The notes below the pieces were generated by a model. It was not told the origin of the DNA. It was given only the letters and a program-made list of their open reading frames with translations, and made no database searches. A DNA stretch of 64,000 nt from Solen grandis (taxonomy: Eukaryota; Mollusca; Bivalvia; Adapedonta; Solenidae), in contig CM037785.1 in the NCBI GenBank assembly GCA_021229015.1, positions 3,006,350 to 3,070,349 on the forward strand, written 5' to 3'. Made by a program: the position numbers and the translations under genes. Positions 21,573-32,312 of this stretch are shown here, in pieces (the first letter of the stretch is position 1; each line of letters opens with the position of its first letter).

Positions 21573-23619
21573 CAGTAAAACCTCACTCTGCGACCAACTC
21601 ATTTTCACAACCAACTCAATATTACGGGCACATTTTTTGGACCCGCAATCACTGTGACGCATTTCTATTGTCTAATGTTTTGACAGTCGTTAATTGGCAC
21701 TATAACTTCCCACGAAAACTTAGACTATAATAGAATTATATATCCCTTCATATTAGTCAATCACTTTCATAACTACTTTCCAAAAACTATGAATTAAAAC
21801 TGACATCAAAAGAAATTGTCTTGATTCAAAACAGCACGGGGAAAAGTCAAAGACAACTAGATGATTAAAAAAAAGCTTATGACTATATAATATCAATTAA
21901 ATAAGAAATCAGCTTAATAATTCTAGAAAAATCAGAGATATTAAAATGGGTAGACTTTTAATTGGCATGATATGACTATAGATTTTAATTTTAAATGTGA
22001 AAAAAAAAGTTTTATAAAAACAAGAGGGCCATGATGGCCCTGAATCGCTCACCTGAGTACCATTGCTTCAACTGATGTCAAGGTTTTTAAACAGACAAGG
22101 ATTCTGATATAACTTAATCTAAAACATTTTACCCCTGACAATACTACACACCAAATACCTAAGCAATGGGCCATATGGTTTCAGAGAAGACTTGGGCGCA
22201 GGGTCATTTATCACCGTAGGGCCAAGACTTTGAAAATCTTTGTAATGAACCATTAGATGCTACAACATACCAAAAATCTTAGCTCTAGGCCTTATTGATT
22301 CATAGATGAAGATTTTTTAAGATTTTCCTATTTAACTCTATGTAAAACAAGTGACCCCTGGTGTCGGGTCATTTATCACCATTGGGCTATGATTTGTACA
22401 ATCTTGGTAGTGGCCCATAAGATGATGCTACATACCAAATATCTAAGCTCTAGGCCTTATGGATTCATAGAAGAAGATTTTTTAAGATTTTCCTATATAA
22501 CTCTGTGTAAAACAAGTGACCCCTGGTGCGGGGTCATTTATCACCATAGGGCTATGATTTGTACAATCTTGGTAGTGGCCCATAAGATGATGCTTCATAC
22601 CAAATATCTAAGCATTCATAGAAGAAGATTTTTTAAGATTTTCCTATATAACTCTATGTAAAACAAGTGACCCCTGGTGCGGGGTCATTTATCACCATAG
22701 GGCTATGATTTGTACAATCTTGGTAGTGGCCCATAAGATGATGCTTCATACCAAATATCTAAGCTCTAGGCCTTATGCATTCATGGAAGAAGATTTTTTA
22801 AGATTTTCCTATATAACTCTATGTAAAACAAGTGACCCCTGGTGCGGGGTCATTTATCACCATAGGGCTATGATTTGTACAATCTTGGTAGTGGCCCATA
22901 AGATGATGCTACATACCAAATATCTAAGCTCTAGGCCTTATGGATTCATAGAGGAAGATTTTTTAAGATTTTTCTATATAACTCTATGTAAAACAAGTGA
23001 CCCCTGGTGCGGGGTCATTTATCACCATAGGCTATGATTTGTACAATCTTGGTAGTGGCCCATAAGATGATGCTACATACCAAAAATCAAAAGGTTAGGC
23101 CTTGTGGTTTCGGAGAAGAAGATTTTTTCAATTTTCATTTTTAAAATCTATTTTTAGCTCCTGTGACCTAATTATGCAATGGACCAGAACCATTTATACA
23201 ACTTTAGTAGAACTTCATCCAAGGAACATTCCTGCAAAATATTTTTCAAATTGGCCAAGCTGTTTAGGAGGAGATGTTGTTTGAAGCAATTGTTGACGCC
23301 GGACGCACGCACGCACGCACGCACGGACGACGGACGACGGACGCCGGACAAAAGGCGATCAGAAAAGCTCACCTTGAGCACGTTGTGCTCATGTGAGCTA
23401 ATAATCAGGATTACGTTTCATAACAAAACTTTTTAAAAACATTAAATTGATTCAAGAGATGTTATTTTCATCCATCATTTTGAAAAAAAGTATTGCATTG
23501 ATCAACATTGAAGTGAAATATGTATGAAAATACCATACCTCAATAATGAGGCCAACTCAATATTAAGACCACGTTCAGACGTCTGACCCAATAGTGGTCT
23601 CTTTATTGAGGTATTACTG
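21573..23619. mobile_element. TA-flanked DNA transposon (mariner/pogo-like ends)
   Basis: It begins CAGTAAAACCTC; the inverse of its right end is CAGTAATACCTC (11 of 12). TA flanks both sides (21571-21572, 23620-23621), as for the Tc1/mariner/pogo group. Without the nested HINE at 22019-23402 it is only about 660 bp and non-coding. Confidence 0.65.
22019..23402 (+). mobile_element. Complete GAGGGCC-type HINE with five-unit core
   Basis: The head AACAAG, palindrome AGGGCCAT-G-ATGGCCCT and then GCTCACCTGAG lead into a core of about five monomers of 152-165 bp. CTATGATTTGTACAATC recurs near 22387, 22551, 22703, 22867 and 23032. Next come an ACGC/ACGG microsatellite (about 23301-23345) and the 3' hairpin AGCTCACCTTGAGCAC...GTGCTCATGTGAGCT, then AA. 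The open frames running through the core are by-products of the repeat. Confidence 0.85.
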
Positions 23620-24636
23620 TACAAGGAGATTTGGCAACCCCTAGGGGCCCCATTTTTCAAGGGATCAACTTCATTTTAGCAATTATGGTAAACATTCATA
23701 AGGTGACTTTTTGTGCCAAAGGAAATGAATTCTGACCATCAGTTTCAGAGGAGATGATTTTTAAAATATTCATATTTTTTTTCTTTCCGTTGCCATGGCA
23801 ACCAGAGTTCTACATGGATCAAGTTTATTTTAGCAAATTAAAATCTGTTCAGCAGTTTCAAAGGAAATGTAGTTTAAAGCAAATTGTTGACGACGCACGA
23901 AGGATGAGGCACGATGGACAACATGATCCTAATAGTCACCTTGAGCATGTTGTGCTCTGGTGAGCTAAAAACCATGAAACATTTGAACCAAAATTCCAAA
24001 GTCTGAAAACAACAGTGTAGCAGAAGTTTTCACACAAGGTGACCTTGACCTTGGTATAACAGCATTTGACAGTTAATATATAAAGTGTACCGTGACCCAC
24101 AAAGCAGCCTCAGTTATGAATTATTCATAGTGAACTTGACCGTCATGGCATATGGTTCAACATCAATAATTATAGTTGCCCTTTATGGTGTACATGGACT
24201 ATCATAACATGAAAATGCATGATGTGAAATAGCATGCAGATTGGACCCCATGTTACTGAGAAATCCTAATAAAACAAAGCCTGCACAAAAAAAACACAAA
24301 AAAACTTTCAACTACTTATTATCTTTTCTTGTGATGACATGTTAATGCATGTGAAAGCTGGTTTTTAACAATTCATCTCTTAAGTTCAATAAAACCTACC
24401 AGTCATATAATAAAGTTAGACATCGCTTGAAAATTTGACCCACAGTTATTAAATTTGCTTATACCAGTTTATATATTACATAAGCACATTAAATTCCTGT
24501 TCTGTTCGCCCTATCAGTAGTCAGACCATGCAATATGCTTTCTATCAGAATGAAAGCAATTACCTCTTTATGTGATGTAGGAGTTGTCATTCTTGTGGGA
24601 TGGTATAACGGTATCAAAAAAAACAGCCTATTGTGG

Positions 24637-24803
24637 GTAGGTATGAAATGGAAATTATTGTGAAATGTATAACAGATTTTTGTTGGTAGGTATGAAATGT
24701 GATAACAGATTTTTGTTGGTAGGTATGAAATGTGATAACAGACTATGGTGGGTAGGTATGAAATGTGATAACAAACTATTGTGGCTAGGTTTGAAATGTG
24801 ATA
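24637..24803. repeat. 33-bp minisatellite, about five units
   Basis: The repeated phrases are TAGGTATGAAATGTGATAAC followed by a variable (A/C)AGA/CTA..TTGTTGG part. The period of 33 is a multiple of three, so both strands stay open as repetitive frames. I see no reason to treat them as genes. Confidence 0.75.
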
Positions 24804-26058
24804 CACCATCACGCAAGAACCAACTCGACATTATGAAAAGAGGGAATTCTCAGTCGCAATACAGTAAAATCATTTATTTTTACAGACATAAAATTTCACA
24901 GACATTAAACTTCACTGAATAATGTTCTGAAGAGAGTTTCAATGGTACATTTATTTGTAGATAAAGGTAAATGGAAAATGTGTGTTCCATAAAATGAGCA
25001 ATTTTCATTGGGGTTAATATTCACAAAGTCAGCGAAATTTAGTGCTCCATGAAAATTAATTTACTTCAGAGTAGGTATCATGGTGTAACTATCTTGTCTA
25101 TACAATACATTTGAGTTGAGAAAATGTTCAACCCACATAGAGAACAGTGCGGACCATAACTACTACCTTGTTGTTATTATCGATAAAGTTTTAGGGAATG
25201 AAAGAGTTAGTATATTGCTTGCCTGAGGTTTAACTCTTATGATGCTGTTGGCAGTGACCAGCGCAGAACAAGATCAACCTACACATCTGTGTAGTCTGAT
25301 CATGGTATGCACTGTTCTCTATTCCGTCAAAAAACTTTCAACAATAACCCCCTTTAACAACTAATGGTACAGTTTAAAATAGAGGAAGGACAAGTCCAAT
25401 GAAAAAATTTAGAAAGCAAAGCATGACACATCTGACATCTATGCAGCAAAGATTTTCCTTATAACCAGTATGGAATTTCAGACCCTTGAGAAATGTTTCT
25501 GCAAACAAAAAAAACCACTATAATTATGTGTTTCAACGTATAAGAAATAAAACATGTTAATCAATACTAAAGAAATCCAGAACTGCTTCTTCAGTATTTT
25601 TCTAAGGATTTAAATTTTAAAAGGATATCCAAAAACAAATATTTTCACTGTCTAAATGAATCTAAATGGAATTTCAAATGAATATTTATTTTACAATATT
25701 TCCCAGTCTACTTTATAACTGCACATGTGTGCTATGCTAACTTGTAAGACAAACAATGAAGGACAAGAGGGCCAAGAAAGCCCTATTTTACTTAACTGAA
25801 AGAATAGTCATACCACTGCTCTTGAATCCAGCTGATTTTATAGTTCAATTTTAGCCATAATCAAACTTTGGTCAATTAAAATAGAGTAAAACATAATCTT
25901 TAAATGTTTGATTAAGTTTATAAAAAATCCTCATGCTAAAATTAAAATGTTATAAGTTAAATGCCTGTTGTTTTTTTTATAAAGAAAAATCAAGAGCCAT
26001 AACTCCTGACTTTATTATGATGCTATAATTAATAATCAAACATATCAAGTGAAATATT

Positions 26059-26195
26059 AACAAGAATGTTGGCTGGAACACGTGTGTCACCTGCTGAAGC
26101 ATGACGAATAAAGTGTAATGGATGGACAGACAGATGGACAAAGATGGAAAATGATCCCCATGTGTCACCTCTGTTTTCAGCATGTGACACAAAAA
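26059..26195 (+). mobile_element. Compact HINE without tandem core
   Basis: The head AACAAGAATG is followed by GTGTCACCTGCTGAA at 26084-26098. A GACAGACAGATGGAC-type stretch follows, then a tail whose inverse reads GTGTCACATGCTGAA (14 of 15), ending GTGACACAAAAA. The full head-to-tail plan is present in about 137 bp. Confidence 0.65.
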
Positions 26196-27032
26196 CTGTT
26201 TTTACTTTAGTCTACTTAGTTTTTATGTTCCAATTTTATTGTGTTTTTTCTCTCAACCCTTTTCACCCTCTATATTTCTTACAGTACATAAATGGATGAT
26301 CAAGCAGGCAAACTCCTGACCTTAACAGAAAATGTGGCTCTAACACTTGACTTCAAGATATCCGTTAACTATACAGCAAAAGTCTTTGTAGTTTCAGACC
26401 TATTAATATGATAGTGCCATGGTTCCATGACTGCTGACACAAATATGACGTCCAGACGACTGAAAGTCTTAATCACCCCAGGGAAATTTGAACGTTGTGT
26501 TGGGTATTAATAGAATTATTTGTCGCAAAACCTGGATAAAATAATAATGGATTAATTTTCAAATAATGGCTGTTCCTATGGTAACCGAAAGACATTCTGT
26601 GCAAAAGCCTCCATTTTCTACGGATAATGGTCATCTCCTCTGGCAAATAAAACCAAAGGTAGAAGGCATTTCAGATGGAATAAATTCCAAAGGGATATAT
26701 TAAGCCTTTGATATGTTATGCAATGTCTAATAAAGTGAATAGAACGACAATCATACATGTAATACACTCTCATCTGAAGGTGCATTTTTTGTGAAAAGCC
26801 ATACAATAAATCTGAAATAAATATTGGAAAACTTTGTAAATCGCAGCCTTAAGTTGATGGACCTGAAATTTATGTAACTGAAGTGACTTTGACTCTACTT
26901 TTGTTGCAATGCTGTTGTCTCTCATATGAAATGCAGTAATTCAGCAGGGCATATTCCCATGCACTCAAATTGCTTGAGAGAGATTCCCCACATCAGTTTT
27001 TTTTTAACAGGAAGCAATATAGGCAAAAAAAA

Positions 27033-27920
27033 AACAAGAGGGCCAAGATGGCCCTGTGTTGCTCACCTGAGTAAGATTGCTGTGTTAGACATGATGACAA
27101 AAAATGTGGCATCTAGAGTGTTTTTCTAACATTGAACTAAGTGACCTAGACTGACTTAGATTTTGATCCTACCTGACTTTGCACTCAACTTGGAATTCAT
27201 GCAGTCATCAGTCTTATCAAGTGTCATGAAGACTGGTACAAAAATGTAGGCCCCTATAGCGTTCACAAGATTTTTCTAAAATTTGACCTGGTGACCTTGT
27301 TTTTAACCACACATTACCCATTTTTGAACACATCCAAGATATCATGTAGACAATCATCCTGACCAACTCTAATGAAGATTGGGCTAAAACTGTGGCCTCT
27401 AGAGTGTTCACAAGGTTTTTCTAAGATATGACCTGGTGACCTAGTTTTTGACCCCACATGACCCATTTTCGAACTCATCCAAGATACCATGAAGACAAAC
27501 AGCCTGACCAAATCTAATGAAGATTGGGCTAAAACTGTGGCCTATAGAGTGTTCACAAGGTTTTTCTAAGATTTGACCTGGTGACCTAGTTTTTGAACCC
27601 ACGTGACCCATTTTCGAACTCATCCGAGATATCATGTAGACAAACACCCTGACCAATTTTTCATGAAAATTGGGCCAAAACTGTGGCCTCTAGAGTGTTC
27701 ACAAAGTTTTTATAAGATTTGACCTGGTGACCTAGTTTTTGACCCCACATGACTCGAAATTATCCGAGATATTATGTAGACAAACATCCTGACCAAGTTT
27801 CATGAACATTGGGCCAAAATTGTGGCCTCTAGAGTGTTCACAAGCAATTGTTGACGCCGCACGACGGACAAAAAGCAGTCACAAAAGCTCACCCTGAGCA
27901 CAAGTGCTCAGGTGAGCTAA
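27033..27920 (+). mobile_element. GAGGGCC-type HINE with ~145-bp core
   Basis: Head AACAAGAGGGCCAAGATGGCCC and GCTCACCTGAG; tail AGCTCACCCTGAGCAC...GTGCTCAGGTGAGCTAA. The core holds about four monomers of 138-148 bp marked by GTTCACAAG(G/A)TTTTTCTA, near 27260, 27408, 27551 and 27697. These are unrelated to the cores at 22330-23090 or 16740-17990. A short GACGCCGCACGACGGAC segment precedes the tail. Confidence 0.85.
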
Positions 27921-28708
27921 AAAAAAACTATTGTGTGATTTCCTTTAAGATGTTACAATAAAGTTATAAAGAATGCTAGAGTGTAAACAAAGTGAAATCT
28001 GGCTATTTTTATAGTGAAAGGGGCATAACTCCTAAATTAACTAGCCAATATCAGTTATAATTGAACCCAATTGTGAGATTATGGTCATAAACATTGTCTT
28101 AAAGTTTAAAAATGATTGTTTAAAAAAAATGAAGATGGCAGAGAGTAAACAAAGTGAAATCTTGCATTTTTTATATAAAAAGGGGCTAAACTCTTGACCT
28201 AATTGGCCCATATCAGCCACAATTGAACTCAATTAAGACATTATCGTTATAAACAATGTCATAAGGTCTGAAGATGATTGCTAAAAAAATGAAGATACTG
28301 GAGTGTAAACAAAGTGAAATCTGGCATATTATGATATTCAAAGGGGCTTAACTCATGACCTAATCAAAAGATCTCGGCTTTAAAAAAATATTATCATAAA
28401 GTGTGAAGATCATTGATCAAAAGATGAAGATGCTAGAGTGTAAACAAAGTGAGATCTTGCATTTTTTTATATTAAAAGTGGCATAACTCCTGACCTTACT
28501 GACAGAACTCAGCCATAATCAACCTCAGTCGAGACATTATGGTCATAAATATTGTCTAAAAGTTTAAAGATGATTCCTCAAAAGATGAAGATGCAAGAGT
28601 GTAAACAAAGTGAAATCTGGCTTTTTTTTTATATATTAAAATGAAATTTTTGAAGTAAAATTAATTTTAATTAGTAAATACTTACCTGTTATTACTTCAG
28701 GTATGTGT

Positions 28709-28802
28709 CTATTTGTGCACAGCTTCCAAAACAGAGTCCGCAAAATAAACCATTCCCTAAACCCCCTAGTTACCGGAAGTGTAACCCCCGTTCTCCAATT
28801 GT
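28709..28802. repeat. DIRS left inverted terminal repeat
   Basis: These 94 bp are the perfect inverse of 34732-34825. Such identity is expected because DIRS replication regenerates the ends, and it argues against long decay. Confidence 0.95.
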
Positions 28803-28858
28803 ATATGAAGCCATCGAGGGATACAACCGCCAGCAAGCGGGGAGGGAGGTGGGACTCT

Positions 28859-28946
28859 GTAATAACAGGTAAGTATTTACTAATTAAAATTAATTTTACT
28901 TCAAAAATTTCATTTTAATAGCATAAATACGTTACCTGTTATTACT
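28859..28946. repeat. DIRS internal complementary region
   Basis: 28859-28919 is the perfect 61-bp inverse of the left extreme end (28635-28695). 28913-28946 is the perfect 34-bp inverse of the right extreme end (34824-34857). The two overlap by 7 bp (TTTTAAT). The region therefore spells the junction of the two ends, the template DIRS elements use to restore their termini as circles. Confidence 0.95.
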
Positions 28947-29055
28947 TCAGGTATGACTTCGTCGCTAAGGCGGGAGGTTGCTAACAAAGAACCTTGATTG
29001 AAGCGACACCCGAAGTAGGAAACGACCAAAGCCGCCGAGGCGTCAGACATGATGA

Positions 29056-30083
29056 TTAAACTATTGTCTGAGCCACTACAAGTGGACCCAAATCCACAAG
29101 GTTTTGTGATTGGTTAGCCAGTGAGCGGAGATAAAAGGAAGAAAACGTAGTAGAAGACTTCCAAGAGGCCGCTTTGAGTATATCATCCATGGGAGATTTA
29201 TTCAAGAAAGCCCAAGAAGCAGACAAAGCACGGAGCTCATGTGGTCTAATTCTTAAAAAGGATAGATCCCTGTCCGAAAGATCCGAATAGGCAAACTTGA
29301 TAGTTGAGGCTACCCAACGAGATATTGATGCTGCCGAAACTTCGCCCCCCCCTTTTATTGGGAGGAAAAGTCGAAGACGACGACCCCGTAAAGTTTAACC
29401 TTCTGGAGGTAAAACTTCAAGGCTCTAACCGGGCAAAGAAGCCGATCAGGATCTCCCCTGGCGCAAGACCTAGCAAGGCTCGGAATAACTACCGGAGGGG
29501 GACAGACCGAAGGGAGCTGGGTTTTTGCAAGGAAACCAGGTTGAAAGCTCAAAGATACAGAGCCATCAGATTTGTTAAAGCGTAAATAGCCTTCCTCAGT
29601 AGAAAAGGCATGAATTTCGCAACGGCGTTTAGAAGACGCCATTGCTATGAGAAAGACCGTCTTCCATGTTACGTGCAGGAGAGAAGCCTCAGAAAGAGGT
29701 TCAAAAGGTGCCTTAGTAAGAGCCAGTAAAACACAAGAAAGATCCCACTTTGGAGTTAACGAACGAGAAACTGGCCTAGACAGTTCAAACGAACGAATAA
29801 TTTCCGAAAGATAAGGATCCGAACCAAGGGAAGAGGATCTGTGAAACTTAAGAGTGTTCGATAACATAGACCTATAACCCTTGATAGAACTGACCGCAAG
29901 TTTTTTCTCGTTAAAAAGAAAAACTAGAAAGTTAGCGATTTCTCTGACAGGAGCTTTGACCGGATTAATCTGCCGTGCGATACACCAATCACGGAAGATC
30001 TTCCACTTTGCCTGGTAGACAGATCGAGTAGATTGTCTCCTGGCTTCAGAGATAATAGAGGCAACTGTTGCCGAAAATTTCTT
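29056..30083 (-). CDS. DIRS tyrosine recombinase, split by one frame change
   Basis: The N-terminal SAM-like DNA-binding part (about 30083-29700) contains RRQSTRSVYQAKWKIFRDWC. The catalytic part begins with the box-I arginine in SSKRRCE (codon near 29627). At about 29387, in a CGGGG run, the frame shifts by one missing base. The downstream frame carries RPHELR (the H-x-x-R motif), a tryptophan in AASWK and the nucleophile tyrosine in SSFYLRSL, ending with TAA at 29058-29056. All catalytic residues are thus encoded but not in one frame. The enzyme would integrate the circular DNA copy. The break may be decay or an assembly error. Confidence 0.9.
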
Positions 30084-32312
30084 CTGTCTAACTCGCTGTT
30101 GGATAACATCCAAGCGTGAAGACGAAGAGCGCAAGGATTGTCGTGTAGGACCCTGTTCCGACCTTGTGACAGAAGGTCCGGAACCTGGGGAAGTTCTACA
30201 GGATCGTCTATCAGAAGATCCAGAAGATCCACGAACCAAGATCTCGTTGGCCAAAGTGGAGCTACAAGGAGGATCCGGCACTGAGATCGCAGGATTTTCC
30301 TTAGAACTAAGGGAATCAGAGAAAACGGTGGAAACGCATAAGCAAATAGATGATCCCAGTTTACAGACAGAGCATCTATCGCCCAAGCCCGGTGATCCGA
30401 TACCGGTGACACAAACAGTGGAAGTTGGTTGTTCAGCCTGGTAGCAAATAGATCGACAGACGGAGACCCGAAAATCGCAAACAGAGTTGTCGCGATCCGA
30501 GGAAGTAACTTCCATTCCGAGGGAGAAGAGAATGCCTGCGGGACAGTTGGTCCGCTAGAACATTTAGACGACCCGGAAGATGTCTGACTTGAATGAGTAC
30601 CGAAGACACCTGACACCAATGAAGAAGGTGCCATGCTTCCATGCACAGAGAAGGCGAGTGCGTCCCCCTTGTCTGCGGATGTAAGAGACAACAGTCGTGT
30701 TGTCTGTAGATACTAGAACAGATTTGCCTCGAATGAGAGGAGAAAACTGTCGTAAGGCTAGTAGAACCGCTTTGAGTTCGAGGTTGTTGATATGAAGAGA
30801 ACTGTCCCGAGGGGACCAAAGACCCGAGGTTGTGAGACCCAGAGGTTCCAGATGAGCACCCCAGCCTGACAGACTGGCATCCGAGAAGAGGAACAGTTCC
30901 GGTTGAGGAGGAGAAAGAGGAACACCCTCTCGGAGAAACGAGGGGGAATTCCACCAACTGAGATGATGAACCAATTCCGGAGAAACCGGAAGAATGGTCT
31001 GTAAATGGTCTCGACTGGGACGCCAGATCGAGAGTAGGATAAATTGAAGAGGTCGCATGTGAAGGCGGCCCAGCGGAACAAGATCCGCTGCTGCATTGAG
31101 TACTCCGAGAAGCGATAGGAATTCGCGGGCTGAGATCGATTGCCGACGCGAAAACCCCCGAACCAGAGTTAGAAGAGACATAATTCTGGGTTCCGGAATT
31201 CTGATCCTGTTTAGGTCGGTCAGAAACTGCATCCCGACAAACGTGAAGTTCTGGGATGGGATCAACTCCGATTTCTCGGAGTTGAGGATGAAGCCTAGCC
31301 GGAGAGCTAGGTCTGTCACCCATCGAAGTTCGTCGAGAAGAGCGACTGGGTCCATGTGAAGAAGAAGCCAGTCGTCGAAATACGCCAGGAGGCGTGAGCC
31401 GCGAAAATGAACCCTGGCGACCAGAACCGAAACTATTTTGGTGAAGATTCTGGGGGCCGAAGACAGGCCGAATGGAAGGGCCTTGAACTGGTAGACAGTT
31501 TGGCCATCCGTAAAACGAAGGTATTTCCTGGAATGAGGATGGATAGATACATGGAAGTAGGCATCCGATAAATCCAGGGAAACAGCCCAGTGACCGGGGA
31601 GGACGGCTGCCCTGATCGACGAAGTTGTTTCCATTTTGAAGTGTTCCTTCAGAATGAAGGAGTTTAGATGAGATAGGTCTATGACCGGTCGAAACCCGCC
31701 GTCCTTCTTGGGAACCAGAAAGAGACGGCTGTAAAACCCCGGAGAAGTTGGAATCGAGACCCTTTCTACCGCTCCTTTTTTCAGAAGATCTGAAATGGCG
31801 AGTCCCAGACGAGGATGATTGGAGGAGAGATGAATGGGAGAGCGTGATAGTGGAGGGGGACGACTGAACGGAACCCGATACCCGTGTCTCACGATAGACA
31901 GGACCCATTGGTCGTCGGTGATTGTCTCCCAATGATGAATGAAATGAGTGAGTCTGCCGCCTACTGGAAGGGGCAGAAACACTCTTCCTCCTAATCGAAC
32001 GTCTGGAAGAGGAAGCGGAAGAAAGGACGTACCCCTAGGGCTTACTCCTACCCCTTTGACTGGTAGAGGTAGAAGAAGGGGTGGGGGGCGATGAAGGAGG
32101 AAATCGTGGTCGCTGAGGACCAGATTGGCGAGCGCCCCTGGAAGAGGGATTGCCTCTGAAAGGAGATTGAGGCTTGCCTTTTCCCGAGTCCTTCGGGGAT
32201 TTACTGGTAGAAGCCGAAGGTTTCTTCGGTATCCGGAATTTAGGGGGAGCCGAAGTAGGAGTGCGGGGCTGGAAGGCCACCGCGCCGTGCATTTGCTCCT
32301 CCCTGGAGGCAT
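30084..32312 (-). CDS. DIRS reverse transcriptase-RNase H ORF, with frame changes
   Basis: The first frame (32312-30664) carries the DIRS pre-RT motif WETITDDQWVLSIVRHGY and RT motifs with D247 (SLDLSD) and YFDD (311-314). RNase H acidic residues are D478, E512 and D537. At the C-run 30664-30668 the frame moves by one missing base and continues with the RNase H end HLPGRLNVLADQLSRR. At about 30520-30533 it moves again into a frame with the conserved C-terminal DIRS block (VDLFATRLNNQLP, FAYAFPPFSLIP, APLWPTRSWF). It overlaps the end of gag by about 277 nt in another frame. A third change leads into the recombinase and may be a natural ORF overlap. Confidence 0.93.

Larger units (their letters stand above)
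21331..23968 (+). mobile_element. Outer GAGGGCC-type HINE, split by an insertion
   Basis: The head AAGAGGGCTATATGGCCCT lies at about 21337-21355. The tail GCTCTGGTGAGCTAAAAACC ends at about 23970. The monomer types on both sides of the insertion match (CATTTTTCAAGGGATCAACTT near 21445 and 23650). The element is interrupted at 21573-23619 by a TA-flanked DNA transposon that itself holds another HINE. Confidence 0.7.
23969..27032. other. Intergenic with repeat debris
   Basis: No gene recognised. Contents are a 33-bp minisatellite (24637-24803), a dispersed repeat (about 25228-25390) shared with 38361-38550, a decayed GAGGGCC-type HINE (about 25763-26040) and a compact HINE (26059-26195). Confidence 0.5.

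Noticed and set aside
22389..23037. Repetitive open frames with MICTILVVAHKMMLHTKYLS-type repeats
   Set aside because: They are read through tandem DNA monomers of a HINE core; monomers of differing length shift the frame, and no start, domain or splice context supports a gene.
27217..27656. Minus-strand open frames in the 27-kb array
   Set aside because: Same reason: overlapping frames through ~145-bp monomers of a mobile element.
30433..31932. Long minus-strand frame overlapping the DIRS RT
   Set aside because: Most of it is an antiphase shadow of the RT frame; only its last part (about 30664-30525) carries the true RNase H end after a frame break.
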